Shown one piece after another: positions 25,711 to 35,319 of a stretch of 64,000 nt of DNA. This DNA is from Planctomycetota bacterium (GTDB lineage: Bacteria; Planctomycetota; Planctomycetia; Pirellulales; Pirellulaceae): positions 1-64,000 of the forward strand of contig VGZC01000006.1 of assembly GCA_016872725.1 (NCBI GenBank), read 5' to 3'. The notes under the pieces are model-generated. The model was not told the DNA's origin. It ran no database searches and was given only the letters and a program-made list of their open reading frames with translations. How positions within the stretch are numbered: the first letter of the stretch is position 1; each line of letters opens with the position of its first letter. Made by a program: the position numbers and the translations under genes.

Positions 25711-26208
25711 ATGGCTTGGCTCGACTATGGTCTGCGTTTCGCGCACATCCTCGGCGCGATCCTGTTGGTCGGCGGAATCGTCTTTCAGAGATGCGTGGCC
25801 GTCCCGGCGCTTGATCCCGCGCGCGATCCGACGTCGGGTCCGGACGCGGACCGATCCCGACAACGCTGGGGGCGATTGATTCTGGCGGGAATCGCGCTGC
25901 TCCTAGTGAGCGGCCTGGTCCAAACGGCCCTCGTGTCCATCGCCTACCGTTTTCCGAACGGCGAGTACAATCCGGTCTTGGGCGTGAAGATCCTGGCGGC
26001 GCTGGCGATCATGTTCGTCGCGAGCGTGCTCGCGGGTCGCAGTCCCGTCTCGCGGAAATGGCAGCGGGCTCCCCGACGATGGCTCAATCTGCTCGTCGTC
26101 CTCTCGGTGACCGTCCTGCTCCTGGCGGGTATCATGAGAAAGGCCGAGCGCGTGCCGAAGAAGTCGGACGCGGCCAATGAACCCACGTGGGGCGTGACGA
26201 TGAGGTGA
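25711..26208 (+). CDS. Small four-helix membrane protein (CopD-like)
   Basis: 165 aa from the ATG at 25711; an in-frame upstream Met at 25588 reads through the G9 run and is less likely. Four hydrophobic segments: ~8-26 (AHILGAILLVGGIVFQ), ~54-76 (LILAGIALLLVSGLVQTALV), ~88-108 (VKILAALAIMFVASVLAG) and ~124-142 (LLVVLSVTVLLLAGIM). The His in the first helix and the layout recall CopD/DUF-type integral membrane proteins seen in planctomycetes, but I cannot name a function. It is followed 63 bases later by a small coiled-coil protein gene. Confidence 0.75.
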   Translation: MAWLDYGLRFAHILGAILLVGGIVFQRCVAVPALDPARDPTSGPDADRSRQRWGRLILAGIALLLVSGLVQTALVSIAYRFPNGEYNPVLGVKILAALAIMFVASVLAGRSPVSRKWQRAPRRWLNLLVVLSVTVLLLAGIMRKAERVPKKSDAANEPTWGVTMR

Positions 26209-26271
26209 GACGATGATCATGCCGTGGGAGCGTTCGGCGGAGTGACCACGGCACGGGGGATCGTGGCGGAT

Positions 26272-26445
26272 ATGGACAAGAAGGCGCGTAAGAAAATCGA
26301 CGTCCTGAATCAGAAGCTCCAGGCTCTCCGACCGAAATTGGCCGGAGCCCGTCGTCAACTCGACGATCCGAGCGAGGTCGCTCGGCTCGAAGAGGAAATC
26401 CGCGGGATCGAAGCGGAAATCGAGCGGCTCCGCGGTTCGAAGTGA
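26272..26445 (+). CDS. Small coiled-coil protein
   Basis: 57 aa from MDKKARKKID; an upstream in-frame Met at 26224 would add 16 unconvincing residues. Nearly the whole chain shows heptad-like spacing of Leu/Ile (IDVLNQKLQALRPKLAGARRQLDD; VARLEEEIRGIEAEIERLR), so it forms one or two helices of a coiled coil, interrupted at DDPSE. Proteins of this length and pattern recur in planctomycete genomes without known role. It ends 20 bases before the convergent LEPR-XLL gene. Confidence 0.65.
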   Translation: MDKKARKKIDVLNQKLQALRPKLAGARRQLDDPSEVARLEEEIRGIEAEIERLRGSK

Positions 26446-26464
26446 GGCGTCGCCCCGCGCGAGA

Positions 26465-29400
26465 TCACTGAACGGCCGGGTCCACGCGCCGCGCTTGGAC
26501 GCCGGTCGGGCCGACGTTCCGGTACAGGGCGACCTCGTCGATTCCATCCCCGTCGAAGTCCCCGACAATCGGGGAGTCCTGACCGGACAACTCAAAGACT
26601 CGGTCGGCGGCGTCGAGCTCCTCGTTGTGGTTCGAGTCGACGACGACCCGCCCATCGCGCCAGATACCCACGACATCGATTCCTTCGCCCGTGAATCGTC
26701 CGGCGAGCGGTCGGTCGCCGGGTTGTCCGAAGGCGAATGTCCGATCGGACGCGTCGAGTCGGCCGTCCCCATTCGTATCGAGGATCCACGTTCCGCGCCG
26801 GAAGACGCCGATATTCGCGATTCCGTCTCCGTCCCAGTCTCCAACGACGGGTTGATCACCGGCCGAGCCGAATTTGAAGACGTGGTCGATCAGATCGGCG
26901 CGGGGCTCGCCTTCCGCCGTGAGCCGCAGGAGGCGCACGCCGTTCGTGGCCGCGTCCGGATCGGGCGGCACGTTCTTGGGTATCGCCTTGGGAGGATTTC
27001 GTGAGTCGGGGAGTCCCGGTTCGTGCTCGATCGCGACGGGATCGCGTTCCCAAATGGGTCCGAAGATCCCGATGTCGTCCTTCCCGTCCCCGTTCCAATC
27101 CCCGACGACGGGTAGATCGGTGTCGGCTCCAAGCCGGGCCCACAGATCGTTCCGATCCCACTCGCCGTTCCCGTTCACGTCGATGAACCACTCACCCTTC
27201 AAGAACACGCCGACCTCGGCTTTGCCGTCGCCGTCGAAATCGCCGGCGACCGGAATCGCGCCGTTGATGCCGAACAGTTTCTTCCATTCGCGACGCGCGT
27301 TCGGGCCGTCATCGTGACCGGCGTTCACGAAGATCGTCCATTCTCCGGAACGGAGGAGATCGAGCGTCCAATCGATTCCGATCATCGAGCTCCGGACGAA
27401 GTACTCGTATTCCCGGCAGGCCGCCGCGATATCGCCGTCGCCGCGCGGCCGCCCGGCATCGATGATGCTCAGGTGCCACGTGACATCCGTGTCGCCGGCC
27501 GCTCCATAGATCGGGATGTCGGCGCGGGGCGGCGGCGGCGGAAGGAACGGGACGCGGGGCGGCGGAACGGCCTTGATCGTCGCGGGCGGAATCGGGTTTT
27601 TCGGATATCCCGGCGGTTCCTCGATCTTGGGATACGACGTCGTGCGCACTTCGCTGAAGTTGTTTTCCTCGGATCGCTGTCCGTATCCCAGAGGCACGTT
27701 CAGGATGGCGTCGTAGCGCGGCGGGGGATGGTCGGCCATCCTCGCGAGTACGGCCATCGGTGGGATCTCGTGCGCGTTCCACGCGACACCCAACGTCGTC
27801 CCCGGCGTATCCGACGCATCGGCGTACCCCGATGGCTGCGTCTGATAGACCGCGTAGTTTCCTCGAGGCAACCCCGCGAACCGATAGTGGCCGTCGGCGT
27901 CCGTCTGAACTCGAAGCACGCCGGACGCGTGGTAACCCGGCAAGACGTCGTCCGACGTTACCGGGCTGCCGTCGAGTCCGTTGCGGAGTTCGAGCCAAAC
28001 TCCGGCGATCGGCGTGTCGTCGCTCGTCCGGATTCCGTCTCGGATCGTATGGATCGGCGCCGAGCCTTCACCGGTCGTTACGAGGATCGCGGGTCCGTCT
28101 TGGAACACATACCCGGTGAGTTCGGCGGAAGGCGCTTCACAGAAATCGTATCCGACTCCCTCGTCGCCCGAAACGAGCGTGATATCCGCGATCCGATTGG
28201 GCACACCGGTATCCCCTCCCAGATTCCCCGCGACGTGTCCGACATCGAAGTAGTCCGCCGGTTGGGTCTGTTCGAGCGTATAACGCCCCGGCGTGAGATC
28301 GCGAAACGCGTAGGCCCCCGACGCGTCGGTGCGGGTTTCCGATACAAGGCGCCCCGATGCATCAACGAGTCGAACGACGACTCCGCTCAGCGGCGCCTCG
28401 CGCTGTTGGGGTTGCGGGAACGTCGCTTCGGGTTCGAACACGCAGTTGCCGTTGAGATCGGTATAGACATGGCCGGCGATCGAAATCCCGCGAAGCTCTC
28501 CAAAATTGTACTGAACGCCGCGCATCGTCCCGCGATCCGAACCCGATTGGATCAGGTCGATCCGGCCGATCACGTCGTTGGCGATCGAAGCGCCGAGTAT
28601 GCGCTGCGCGGGTGTGCCGAACGCGACGAAGCCGGGGCTATCCTTGCCGTCGCGCCAATCGTCCGGCTGGTATTCGGCGATCTGGTACGAGCCCGGCGAC
28701 AACCGGTCAAATCGGTAGTGGCCGTCCGCATCGGTTGTCGCCGTGATCGGCGTTCCGTTCGACGGAACAGGTCGGCCCTCGCCGTCGAGTAAACGCAACA
28801 AGACATGGGCGATCGGGGATTCGGCGTTTTCCGAGTCGAATTGTCCGTCGTTGTTGAGATCGTGGAATACGTAGCCGCTGAGCGACCCGAGCGCTTCGCA
28901 GAAGTTGTAGTCGGTGAGATGGGGCGACGCGCTCGAAATGACGATTCGCGTGATGCGGTTCACGCCCGACGCGTCGCCTCCGCCGGATCCGGCCGTTTGA
29001 CCGCCGTTGAAATACGCGGCCGGTTGCGATTCGATCACCGAATACGTTCCCTCGGGAAGATCGACGAAGGCGTACCGGCCTTGCGCATCGGTCGTGGTCG
29101 TCCGCGTCGTGCCGAGTTGATCGACGAGCGTCATAGCGACACCCGGCAGGACGGCTTCCCCCGGATCAAGCAGACAATTGCCGTTCGTTTCGACATGAAC
29201 CTGCCCGGAGAGGCTTCCGAGGAATTCACCGAAGTCGTATCCAACCCCCTGTTCACCCGACCGCATGGCGACTTCGGCGATTCGATCGTTCGCGGCCACG
29301 ACGCCGCGCGGAGCACCGTTGACCTGTCCGACGGTCTCCGCGCCGTCGATCCACGTCGCGGGCTGGAATTCGACGATTTCGTAGAGGCCCGCGCGCAGGT

Positions 29401-30772
29401 CGGTGAACGCGTAGCATCCGTCCGGGCCCGTTCGAACGCTGGCGATGGGTTGCCCCGTTTCGTCGAGCAGATCGAGCCGCACATCGGCGAGTCCGATCTC
29501 ACCCGCGTCGCGGACGCCGTCTCGATCGCGATCGTGATAGACGCAGCCGGCGATTCGCGCCGGATTGGCTTCGGCGAAGTCATAATCAACGGCCGCCGTG
29601 CCTCCATCGGCGATGAGGATATCGGTGATCTCGTCGGAGTTCGGGCTCGATCCGATCGTCAGTCCGCCGACGTTTCCCGGCACGGCGCCGACGCTGATCG
29701 AGAACGCGGCGGGTTGGGTTTCGACGACGCGATACGTTCCGGGCTCGAGGGCCCATTCGAGGCCGAATGCGTAACGCCCCAGCGAATCGGCGGTTGCCGT
29801 GACCGGCTTGCCGTCCCGAACGACCGGTACGTAGAGTCCCGATCCGTTCCGCCGCAGCAGGGCGAGGGAAACGCCGGCGATTCCCTCCTCGCCCGCGCCC
29901 GGATCCTGGAAGAGGTCCTCATTGCGATCGTGATAGACGGTTCCTTCGATCGTGATCGGAAGGGCCGTCTGCACCAACGACCCGACCGCCCCCGCGCTTC
30001 GGTCCCGGTTGCCGCGCGCGTCGTCGGCGGGAAGCGCGAGCCGCCCATCGTCGGCCAGCGACCGCTCGGCGGTCGCGAACGCGTCGTCGTAGCGGTTCAG
30101 GAATCGCGATTCGACAGACGCGTTCTCGAAGTGCGGCGCCGCGAACGACGCCGTAAAGAGACTCCCTTGGAACTCGGCGCCCGACGTCAGCGGATCGAAC
30201 CCGTCGTTGATCGTCTCGAACGACGTTTCGTTCGGGTTATACGACTGCACTTCGTCGACATCGATCTCGAACACGAGCCGATCGCCCGCTTCGAACGGTG
30301 TCGCGTCGAAATCCAACGCGAGTCGCAGACCGCCGTCTGTGACGGTGGCCCGTACGGACGGGCCCGCCTTGGGGAGGCCGTTGCGATCGGTGAATCGGAC
30401 GAGCGAGAAGGGGAACGCGTGATCGACCCCCAGGCTCTGAGCCGATTCGACCGTGTCGAAGAAGACATCGCCGGCGCTGAAACCGGACGTGTTGCCGTAG
30501 TCGAGCCGATGGTCGCCGTCGATCACGAGACGGGCCAGACGCGTTTCCGGCGCGCCGCCTTCGAAGGTGACCTCGAACATGTCGCCGCGCGCGTCATTGC
30601 CGGAGTCTTCTTCGGCGTACACCACACCCACAACGAGTGGGTTCGCGCTGAGCATGCGCCGATCTTCCATCGACTCGAATCGGCAATTCCGGACGGCCGA
30701 TGCGGTCCGAGGATCGCGTTCGCGACGTTGTTTTCGGCGTCGCCATGCCCGCATGCTTTGCAACAACCCCAC
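26465..30772 (-). CDS. LEPR-XLL-type secreted protein with SdrD-like and FG-GAP repeats
   Basis: 1435 aa. The GTG at 30772 is preferred over the ATG at 30754 because GAAGGAG lies 7 bases upstream of the GTG. The N-terminus is Arg-rich, followed by FESMEDRRMLSA, a form of the LEPR-XLL motif that marks large exported planctomycete proteins. Residues ~45-230 are a beta-rich domain. Then come about seven SdrD/Cna-B-like units of roughly 100 residues (GxVYHDRNxDG ... GVxLxLLD ... DxxGxYxFxxLxxGxYxVxExQP). A proline-rich linker (PPPRVPFLPPPPPRADIP) leads to a C-terminal propeller of FG-GAP/VCBS repeats (GDFDGDGKAEVGVF; GDWNGDGKDDIGIFG), which bind Ca2+ in integrin-like folds. Likely a cell-surface adhesin or matrix protein. 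It follows the WD40 gene by only 31 bases, suggesting co-transcription. Confidence 0.9.
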   Translation of the reverse strand: MGLLQSMRAWRRRKQRRERDPRTASAVRNCRFESMEDRRMLSANPLVVGVVYAEEDSGNDARGDMFEVTFEGGAPETRLARLVIDGDHRLDYGNTSGFSAGDVFFDTVESAQSLGVDHAFPFSLVRFTDRNGLPKAGPSVRATVTDGGLRLALDFDATPFEAGDRLVFEIDVDEVQSYNPNETSFETINDGFDPLTSGAEFQGSLFTASFAAPHFENASVESRFLNRYDDAFATAERSLADDGRLALPADDARGNRDRSAGAVGSLVQTALPITIEGTVYHDRNEDLFQDPGAGEEGIAGVSLALLRRNGSGLYVPVVRDGKPVTATADSLGRYAFGLEWALEPGTYRVVETQPAAFSISVGAVPGNVGGLTIGSSPNSDEITDILIADGGTAAVDYDFAEANPARIAGCVYHDRDRDGVRDAGEIGLADVRLDLLDETGQPIASVRTGPDGCYAFTDLRAGLYEIVEFQPATWIDGAETVGQVNGAPRGVVAANDRIAEVAMRSGEQGVGYDFGEFLGSLSGQVHVETNGNCLLDPGEAVLPGVAMTLVDQLGTTRTTTTDAQGRYAFVDLPEGTYSVIESQPAAYFNGGQTAGSGGGDASGVNRITRIVISSASPHLTDYNFCEALGSLSGYVFHDLNNDGQFDSENAESPIAHVLLRLLDGEGRPVPSNGTPITATTDADGHYRFDRLSPGSYQIAEYQPDDWRDGKDSPGFVAFGTPAQRILGASIANDVIGRIDLIQSGSDRGTMRGVQYNFGELRGISIAGHVYTDLNGNCVFEPEATFPQPQQREAPLSGVVVRLVDASGRLVSETRTDASGAYAFRDLTPGRYTLEQTQPADYFDVGHVAGNLGGDTGVPNRIADITLVSGDEGVGYDFCEAPSAELTGYVFQDGPAILVTTGEGSAPIHTIRDGIRTSDDTPIAGVWLELRNGLDGSPVTSDDVLPGYHASGVLRVQTDADGHYRFAGLPRGNYAVYQTQPSGYADASDTPGTTLGVAWNAHEIPPMAVLARMADHPPPRYDAILNVPLGYGQRSEENNFSEVRTTSYPKIEEPPGYPKNPIPPATIKAVPPPRVPFLPPPPPRADIPIYGAAGDTDVTWHLSIIDAGRPRGDGDIAAACREYEYFVRSSMIGIDWTLDLLRSGEWTIFVNAGHDDGPNARREWKKLFGINGAIPVAGDFDGDGKAEVGVFLKGEWFIDVNGNGEWDRNDLWARLGADTDLPVVGDWNGDGKDDIGIFGPIWERDPVAIEHEPGLPDSRNPPKAIPKNVPPDPDAATNGVRLLRLTAEGEPRADLIDHVFKFGSAGDQPVVGDWDGDGIANIGVFRRGTWILDTNGDGRLDASDRTFAFGQPGDRPLAGRFTGEGIDVVGIWRDGRVVVDSNHNEELDAADRVFELSGQDSPIVGDFDGDGIDEVALYRNVGPTGVQARRVDPAVQ

Positions 30773-30803
30773 AACGTGGCTCCTTCCCTGTTTCCTTCAT
30801 TCC

Positions 30804-31853
30804 TTACCGCGATACGGCCGTTTCGGACGTGATCTTCCAGACCCGCACCGTCGTGTCGTAGCTTCCCGAGAAGATCTGGCCGGGGAGGGCGTCGAGTGCG
30901 GAGACGGTACCCGCGTGGCCATCGAGCCGAGCGACTTCCTTGCCTGTTTCGCCGTGGAGGAGCCGGATGGAGTTGTCCGCGCATCCCGCGACGATCCACG
31001 GATCCATGCGGGTGAGCGATTGGATCTTGGTGTCGAGCTCGACGAGGACCCGCCGGTTGTCGCCGTCACCGACCCGAGCGACATAAACGCGTCGGTCGTC
31101 GCCGGCCGAGTAGACGGTGTTGGCGTCGCCCGCGAACAGGACGGCGCGAACCCGTTGGCGATGGAGGACATACCGGTCGACGACTTCGCCCGTCGCAAGT
31201 GACCAGACTCGCACTTCGCCGCTTCGGCCGGCGGCCGCGATGTGGGCGCCGTCCGGCGAAAAGGCGAGCGTCCTCATGTCCTGGCACGGGCACGCCAGTT
31301 CGCGGCGGTCGGCGCCGTCGCGCCATCGCAGGACGGTGAGCGGCATCTCGTATCCGACCCCTGCGATCCACTCGCCGTCCTCGGAAAACCGCACGGCGGC
31401 CAACGCGCCGGAAAACGGACCCAGTTCGCGGAATGGCTTCCCGTCCGCCATGTTCCAGACGATGATGCGCCGGTCGTTGCCGGTCGACGCGAGGTATGCG
31501 CCGTCGGGAGTGAATGCGACGGCGCGCACCCAATCGGTGTGTCCGTTCACGAGCCATTCCAGGCCGCCCGTTTCCCGATTCCAGACGCGAACCAGATGGT
31601 CGTCGCCCGCCGCGGCGATCCGATAACCGGCTCCGTCGACGGCGAGTCCGGTGACGACCGGCCGCGTCGCACGCGCGGATTCGATGGCGAGCGGGATCTC
31701 GCGGGAAGTCCAATCGCTCGCGCTCTGGCCTCGGCAAGGCGGGCCGAAACACGATTGTCCGGCGAGGATCAAGGCCATAGCGACCCACGCCAGGCCCCTC
31801 GGGCCGGAGTGCGCCGTACCGATGGGATCGATTCGCAGTCCGTTGCATCGCAT
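30804..31853 (-). CDS. Secreted WD40-repeat protein
   Basis: 349 aa. A signal sequence (LAWVAMALILAGQS) precedes about seven WD40 units beginning near residue 60: VTGLAVDGAGYRIAAAGDDHLVRVWNRETG, WVRAVAFTPDGAYLASTGNDRRIIVWN, TLAFSPDGAHIAAAGRSGEVRVWS, and a final SALDALPGQIFSGSYDTTVRVWK. The complete set would close a seven-bladed propeller used for protein binding. With a signal peptide it should work outside the cytoplasm, a common planctomycete arrangement. It is the first gene of a minus-strand pair with the LEPR-XLL protein, so it may interact with that surface protein; this is inference from position. Confidence 0.88.
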   Translation of the reverse strand: MRCNGLRIDPIGTAHSGPRGLAWVAMALILAGQSCFGPPCRGQSASDWTSREIPLAIESARATRPVVTGLAVDGAGYRIAAAGDDHLVRVWNRETGGLEWLVNGHTDWVRAVAFTPDGAYLASTGNDRRIIVWNMADGKPFRELGPFSGALAAVRFSEDGEWIAGVGYEMPLTVLRWRDGADRRELACPCQDMRTLAFSPDGAHIAAAGRSGEVRVWSLATGEVVDRYVLHRQRVRAVLFAGDANTVYSAGDDRRVYVARVGDGDNRRVLVELDTKIQSLTRMDPWIVAGCADNSIRLLHGETGKEVARLDGHAGTVSALDALPGQIFSGSYDTTVRVWKITSETAVSR

Positions 31854-32277
31854 GGTCGCACGCCTCTCGGCGGCCGGACCGCTCGCGGGTCGGCCGGTCT
31901 CTCCATGGGGTTCTCCCTAACGCTTATCGGCCGGATTGCCCAGGTTCCGCGATGGAAGTCGGAGCGAGCAACTCGCCGTCGCGAGCATCGAGGGGGCCCG
32001 AGTCGCCGAACCGAATCGGGATATCGGCCGTAACGGACGGTGCCGCGACGGTTTGAGTGCGGCGAAACGGCGCGGCGCGAAGGCGTCGGTGGGCCTTCTT
32101 GAATTCCCTAAGAATCCGGTCGAACTCTGGTCGAAGACATTCCCGTTCGCTAATCTGTAGGGATCCGCACGGATGGAGCGTTGTTCCGCGGGCTCGGGGT
32201 CCCCATGCGTGAATGGGATCGAGGCGACGCGGCGGAACGTGGCGGTCGGCGGAATCGCTCGGACGGGCGGGGAATCG
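31854..32277. other. 424-base divergent intergenic region
   Basis: Lies between the WD40 gene (minus) and the M50 protease gene (plus). A TAATCT hexamer at 32151-32156 could be a -10 for the protease gene, but the paired -35 is poor. Nothing else (gene, RNA, repeat) was recognised. Confidence 0.4.
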
Positions 32278-33381
32278 ATGGAAGCCAAGAGCATGCGCGA
32301 CGAAAGCCGGTGGACGCTGACCATCGTGCGGCTGGGCTCCATGCCCGTGCGCGTCCACATGTTCTTCTGGTTGTTCGCGGTATGGACGATCTACTTCGCG
32401 TGGCTTTGCGAGCGATCGCCCGGCAATCAAGGCGGTTTGGTCGGCGCCGCCATCGCCTGCGTCGCCGTGCTCGCCGTCAGCGTGTTCCTGCACGAATTGG
32501 GGCATTGGTTCGTCGCGAGGGCCGAGGGCGCCGAGATCCGTTCGCTGATCATCGGTCCGTTCGGAGGCATGGCCCCGATCGGAGCGGTGCCCGAGCCGCG
32601 GCGGGAACTGTTGGTCCACCTCGCGGGACCCCTCGCCAACGGCTTGGCGGTTGCGATGGCGACCATCGGACTGCTGGTGCTCGATGCGTACGAGCCGGGA
32701 ATCCTCAATCCGACCATTCCGCTGGGTATCGTCGAGGGCGATGCGCCGCGCGTCGCGCTGAAACTCGTTCTATGGACCAACTGGCTGCTCTTGTTGCTGA
32801 ATCTGATCCCCGGTTTTCCGTTTGACGGCGGTCGGATCCTGCGGGCGGCGTTGATGGGGCTCGCTCCCCGATTGACGCGGCGCGGCGCGTCGCTGATTGT
32901 CGCTCGTTTCGCTCGGCTGGTCGCGTGCCTGCTGATCGTCGCGGCGGTTGTCGCATGGCGGAGGGAGGACGCGATCGGCGGGTCCTGGTTCGCGCTGACC
33001 ATTCTATCGATCTTCGTGTTCTTCGGCGCCGAGCACGAAACGTACCGCCCCGTCGAATGGGAGCCGCGTCCTCCGTCGCCTCGCGCCGTGCCCGTCGAAC
33101 CCAACCACCGGCCCGCGCGCCAGGATCTGGCGCCCTTGATGCCGACGCTCAAGGAGTCGTTCGCGTCGTCCCGCGATCGCGAGGCGGGTCCCGACCTCGA
33201 ATCGCACGCGATCGACGCCTGCCGCCGGGCTCAACGACGCGAGGACGACGAACTGGTCGACGAGATCCTGACGCGGGTGTCCGAAATCGGCGTCGACGGG
33301 CTCTCGCCCGCCGAACGGGCCGTGCTCGATCGCGCGAGCGAACGGTATCGGCGGCAGCGCGGCGAACGGGCCGCCACTTGA
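32278..33381 (+). CDS. Site-2 protease (M50) family intramembrane metalloprotease
   Basis: 367 aa from the ATG at 32278 (GGGGAA upstream). Zinc site H72-E73-x-x-H76 in FLHELGHWFVAR and the third ligand in LNLIPGFPFDGGRI (Asp183), both within hydrophobic segments; about six transmembrane helices in the first 250 residues. This is the SpoIVFB/Rip3-like branch of site-2 proteases, which cut membrane-bound regulators. The C-terminal ~110 residues are soluble, charged and Pro/Arg-rich, without the CBS pair some relatives carry. The ending (AxRxxxDELVDEILTRVSEIGVDGLSPAERAVLDRASERYR in outline) resembles the C-terminal tail found on many planctomycete rhomboid and M50 proteases. Target unknown. Confidence 0.88.
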   Translation: MEAKSMRDESRWTLTIVRLGSMPVRVHMFFWLFAVWTIYFAWLCERSPGNQGGLVGAAIACVAVLAVSVFLHELGHWFVARAEGAEIRSLIIGPFGGMAPIGAVPEPRRELLVHLAGPLANGLAVAMATIGLLVLDAYEPGILNPTIPLGIVEGDAPRVALKLVLWTNWLLLLLNLIPGFPFDGGRILRAALMGLAPRLTRRGASLIVARFARLVACLLIVAAVVAWRREDAIGGSWFALTILSIFVFFGAEHETYRPVEWEPRPPSPRAVPVEPNHRPARQDLAPLMPTLKESFASSRDREAGPDLESHAIDACRRAQRREDDELVDEILTRVSEIGVDGLSPAERAVLDRASERYRRQRGERAAT

Positions 33382-33570
33382 GTCGGGCCATGCCCCGAGT
33401 CCGATCGTGCGGTTTGTGCCGAAGAGTGGGGTTCGGACTTGGCCCGATTCCCCCGTGCGGTTCGTCCCCTTCTTGCGCTCCGCGTCGCGCGCGCGGACCG
33501 TGATCTACGGTTGTGAAGACCGGTCCGACGTTGGAGCCGGTGTTGAGGGGCCGCACACCGGGCAACCAGG

Positions 33571-35223
33571 ATGTTGGTTGACACGCGCCAGGCCGCGATG
33601 CCGGATACGGCGATTGAACTGCCGGAGGGCCTCCGTAAGGCCCTCGCCCATTTCCGCGCCCGGTTCGGTATCGAATTCTCGCTCTGGGAAGGCGCGACGG
33701 GCCGCTTGTTGCACAGGGCGGCGGGCCAGTTTTCCGGCGACGAACTGCTGCGTGCCGAGTTGGTTCGACGGGTGGCCGACCGGGGGGCGCCGGAAATCGT
33801 CGACGACGGGGATGTCGCCGTGCTCGTCGCCGTTCCGTTCCAATTCGCGGCCCGGAAGACGGCCGTCGCCATGGCGCCGCTCGCCATTCAGCCGACGCGC
33901 GCGTCAAGCGGGCTCGCGGCACTCGCCCGCATGATGAACTGCGGGGAACACGAGGCCGCCGAGTGGCTCGCGGCGCAGGAACTCTGGACGCCCGCGTCGA
34001 TCGTCCGCTGCGCGGAAACCGTCGTCGCGTTGCTGAACGCGGATTCGAAGGCCGGAAAACTCGAACGGGAAGTCGAGAAGCTCTCGAAGAGCCTGAGCGG
34101 CACGTACGAGGAAATCTGCCTGCTCTACGGCGTCACGCAGAACCTGCGGATCTCGGCGAGCGACGAGGAGCTCGGAAAACTGACGCTCGACTGGCTCGAG
34201 GAGTGCCTGCCCGCGATCGGCGTCGCCATTCAGTTCCTGCCGGTGGCCGAGGGCCGCGACGCGACGTATCGGGCACGCACGCGGACCCAGCTCTTGGCGG
34301 CGGGCGATTTCCCGTTCGACGACGCGCGGTTCTCGGCCATGACCCAACATCTGGATTTGAATTCGCGCTGCGGCCCGCTCGTCCTCAACGACCAGGCCAC
34401 TTCGCGCGACGAGTGGCCGTTCCCCGAAGTTCGCCAGTTGGTCGTCGTTCCGCTTGCCGAGGGCGACAATCTCTACGGATGGATCGCGGCCGTCAACCAC
34501 GAGGAAGGGGCCGAGTTCGGTTCGGTGGAAGCGAACCTGCTCCACTCGGTCGGCGCGATCATCGGGATCCACTCGGGAAACCGCGAACTCTATCGACAGC
34601 AGGCCGAGTTCCTCGCGAGTGTTGTCCGCGCGTTGACGTCGGCGATCGATGCGAAGGACCCGTACACCTGCGGCCACAGCGATCGCGTGGCGCGCGTCGC
34701 CGTGCGCGTCGCGCGGGAGATGCGGTGCGGTTCGGGAATGCTCAACACGCTCTACATGGCCGGCTTGCTCCACGACATCGGCAAGATCGGGATCGACGAC
34801 CATGTGCTCCGAAAGCCCGGAAAACTGACGGACACCGAGTACGAGCACATCAAGTCGCACCCGGAGCTCGGCTATCGCATCCTCGCCGATCTGAGGCAAC
34901 TGTCCGACGTGCTGCCCGCCGTGTTGCATCACCACGAGCAATGGGATGGCCGAGGCTATCCGAGCCATCTCGCGGGTGACGCGACGCCCCTCCTGGCGCG
35001 GATCACGGCGGTCGCCGACGCGTTCGACGCGATGACGAGCGACCGACCGTATCGCAAGGGCCTTCCGCTCGAACGCGTCGACGAGATTCTTCGCGAGGGA
35101 TCGGGCAGACAATGGGATCCCGCGGTGATCAACGCCTACTTCCGGTGTCGGGACGACATCGTGGCGATCGTCCGCCAGGAACGCGCCAACCTATCGCTTG
35201 ACGTCGAGCGTTGGCACGAATGA
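33571..35223 (+). CDS. GAF/HD-GYP cyclic-di-GMP phosphodiesterase-like protein
   Basis: 550 aa (Met at 33598 is an alternative start). Residues ~1-150 form an uncharacterised sensor-like domain, ~150-185 a helix, and ~195-335 a GAF domain (LRISASDEELGKLTLDWLEECLP; VVPLAEGDNLYGWIAAVNH). Residues ~350-545 are an HD-GYP domain: HSDRVARVAVRVAREM, the metal-binding H401-D402 in LLHDIGKIGIDDHVLRKPG, HHEQWDGRGYPSHLAG with G462-Y463-P464, and ARITAVADAFDAMTSDRPYRKGLP. HD-GYP enzymes hydrolyse cyclic di-GMP, lowering its level; all key residues are present, so it should be active. It lacks a receiver domain, so the signal is probably small-molecule binding to GAF or the N-terminal domain. Confidence 0.93.
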   Translation: MLVDTRQAAMPDTAIELPEGLRKALAHFRARFGIEFSLWEGATGRLLHRAAGQFSGDELLRAELVRRVADRGAPEIVDDGDVAVLVAVPFQFAARKTAVAMAPLAIQPTRASSGLAALARMMNCGEHEAAEWLAAQELWTPASIVRCAETVVALLNADSKAGKLEREVEKLSKSLSGTYEEICLLYGVTQNLRISASDEELGKLTLDWLEECLPAIGVAIQFLPVAEGRDATYRARTRTQLLAAGDFPFDDARFSAMTQHLDLNSRCGPLVLNDQATSRDEWPFPEVRQLVVVPLAEGDNLYGWIAAVNHEEGAEFGSVEANLLHSVGAIIGIHSGNRELYRQQAEFLASVVRALTSAIDAKDPYTCGHSDRVARVAVRVAREMRCGSGMLNTLYMAGLLHDIGKIGIDDHVLRKPGKLTDTEYEHIKSHPELGYRILADLRQLSDVLPAVLHHHEQWDGRGYPSHLAGDATPLLARITAVADAFDAMTSDRPYRKGLPLERVDEILREGSGRQWDPAVINAYFRCRDDIVAIVRQERANLSLDVERWHE

Positions 35224-35319
35224 CGGTCCCCGATCGGCGTGCCGTCGCCCCGCCGCGCGCTCGATCCGTGTGCGGGCGTCCACCCGCCGCCGCTCGCTCC
35301 GCGCAAGCCGTCGCCGCCG

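Noticed and set aside
32427-33152. Minus-strand frame opposite the M50 protease
   Set aside because: Composition is an antisense shadow; the plus strand has HELGH and NPDG-type motifs.
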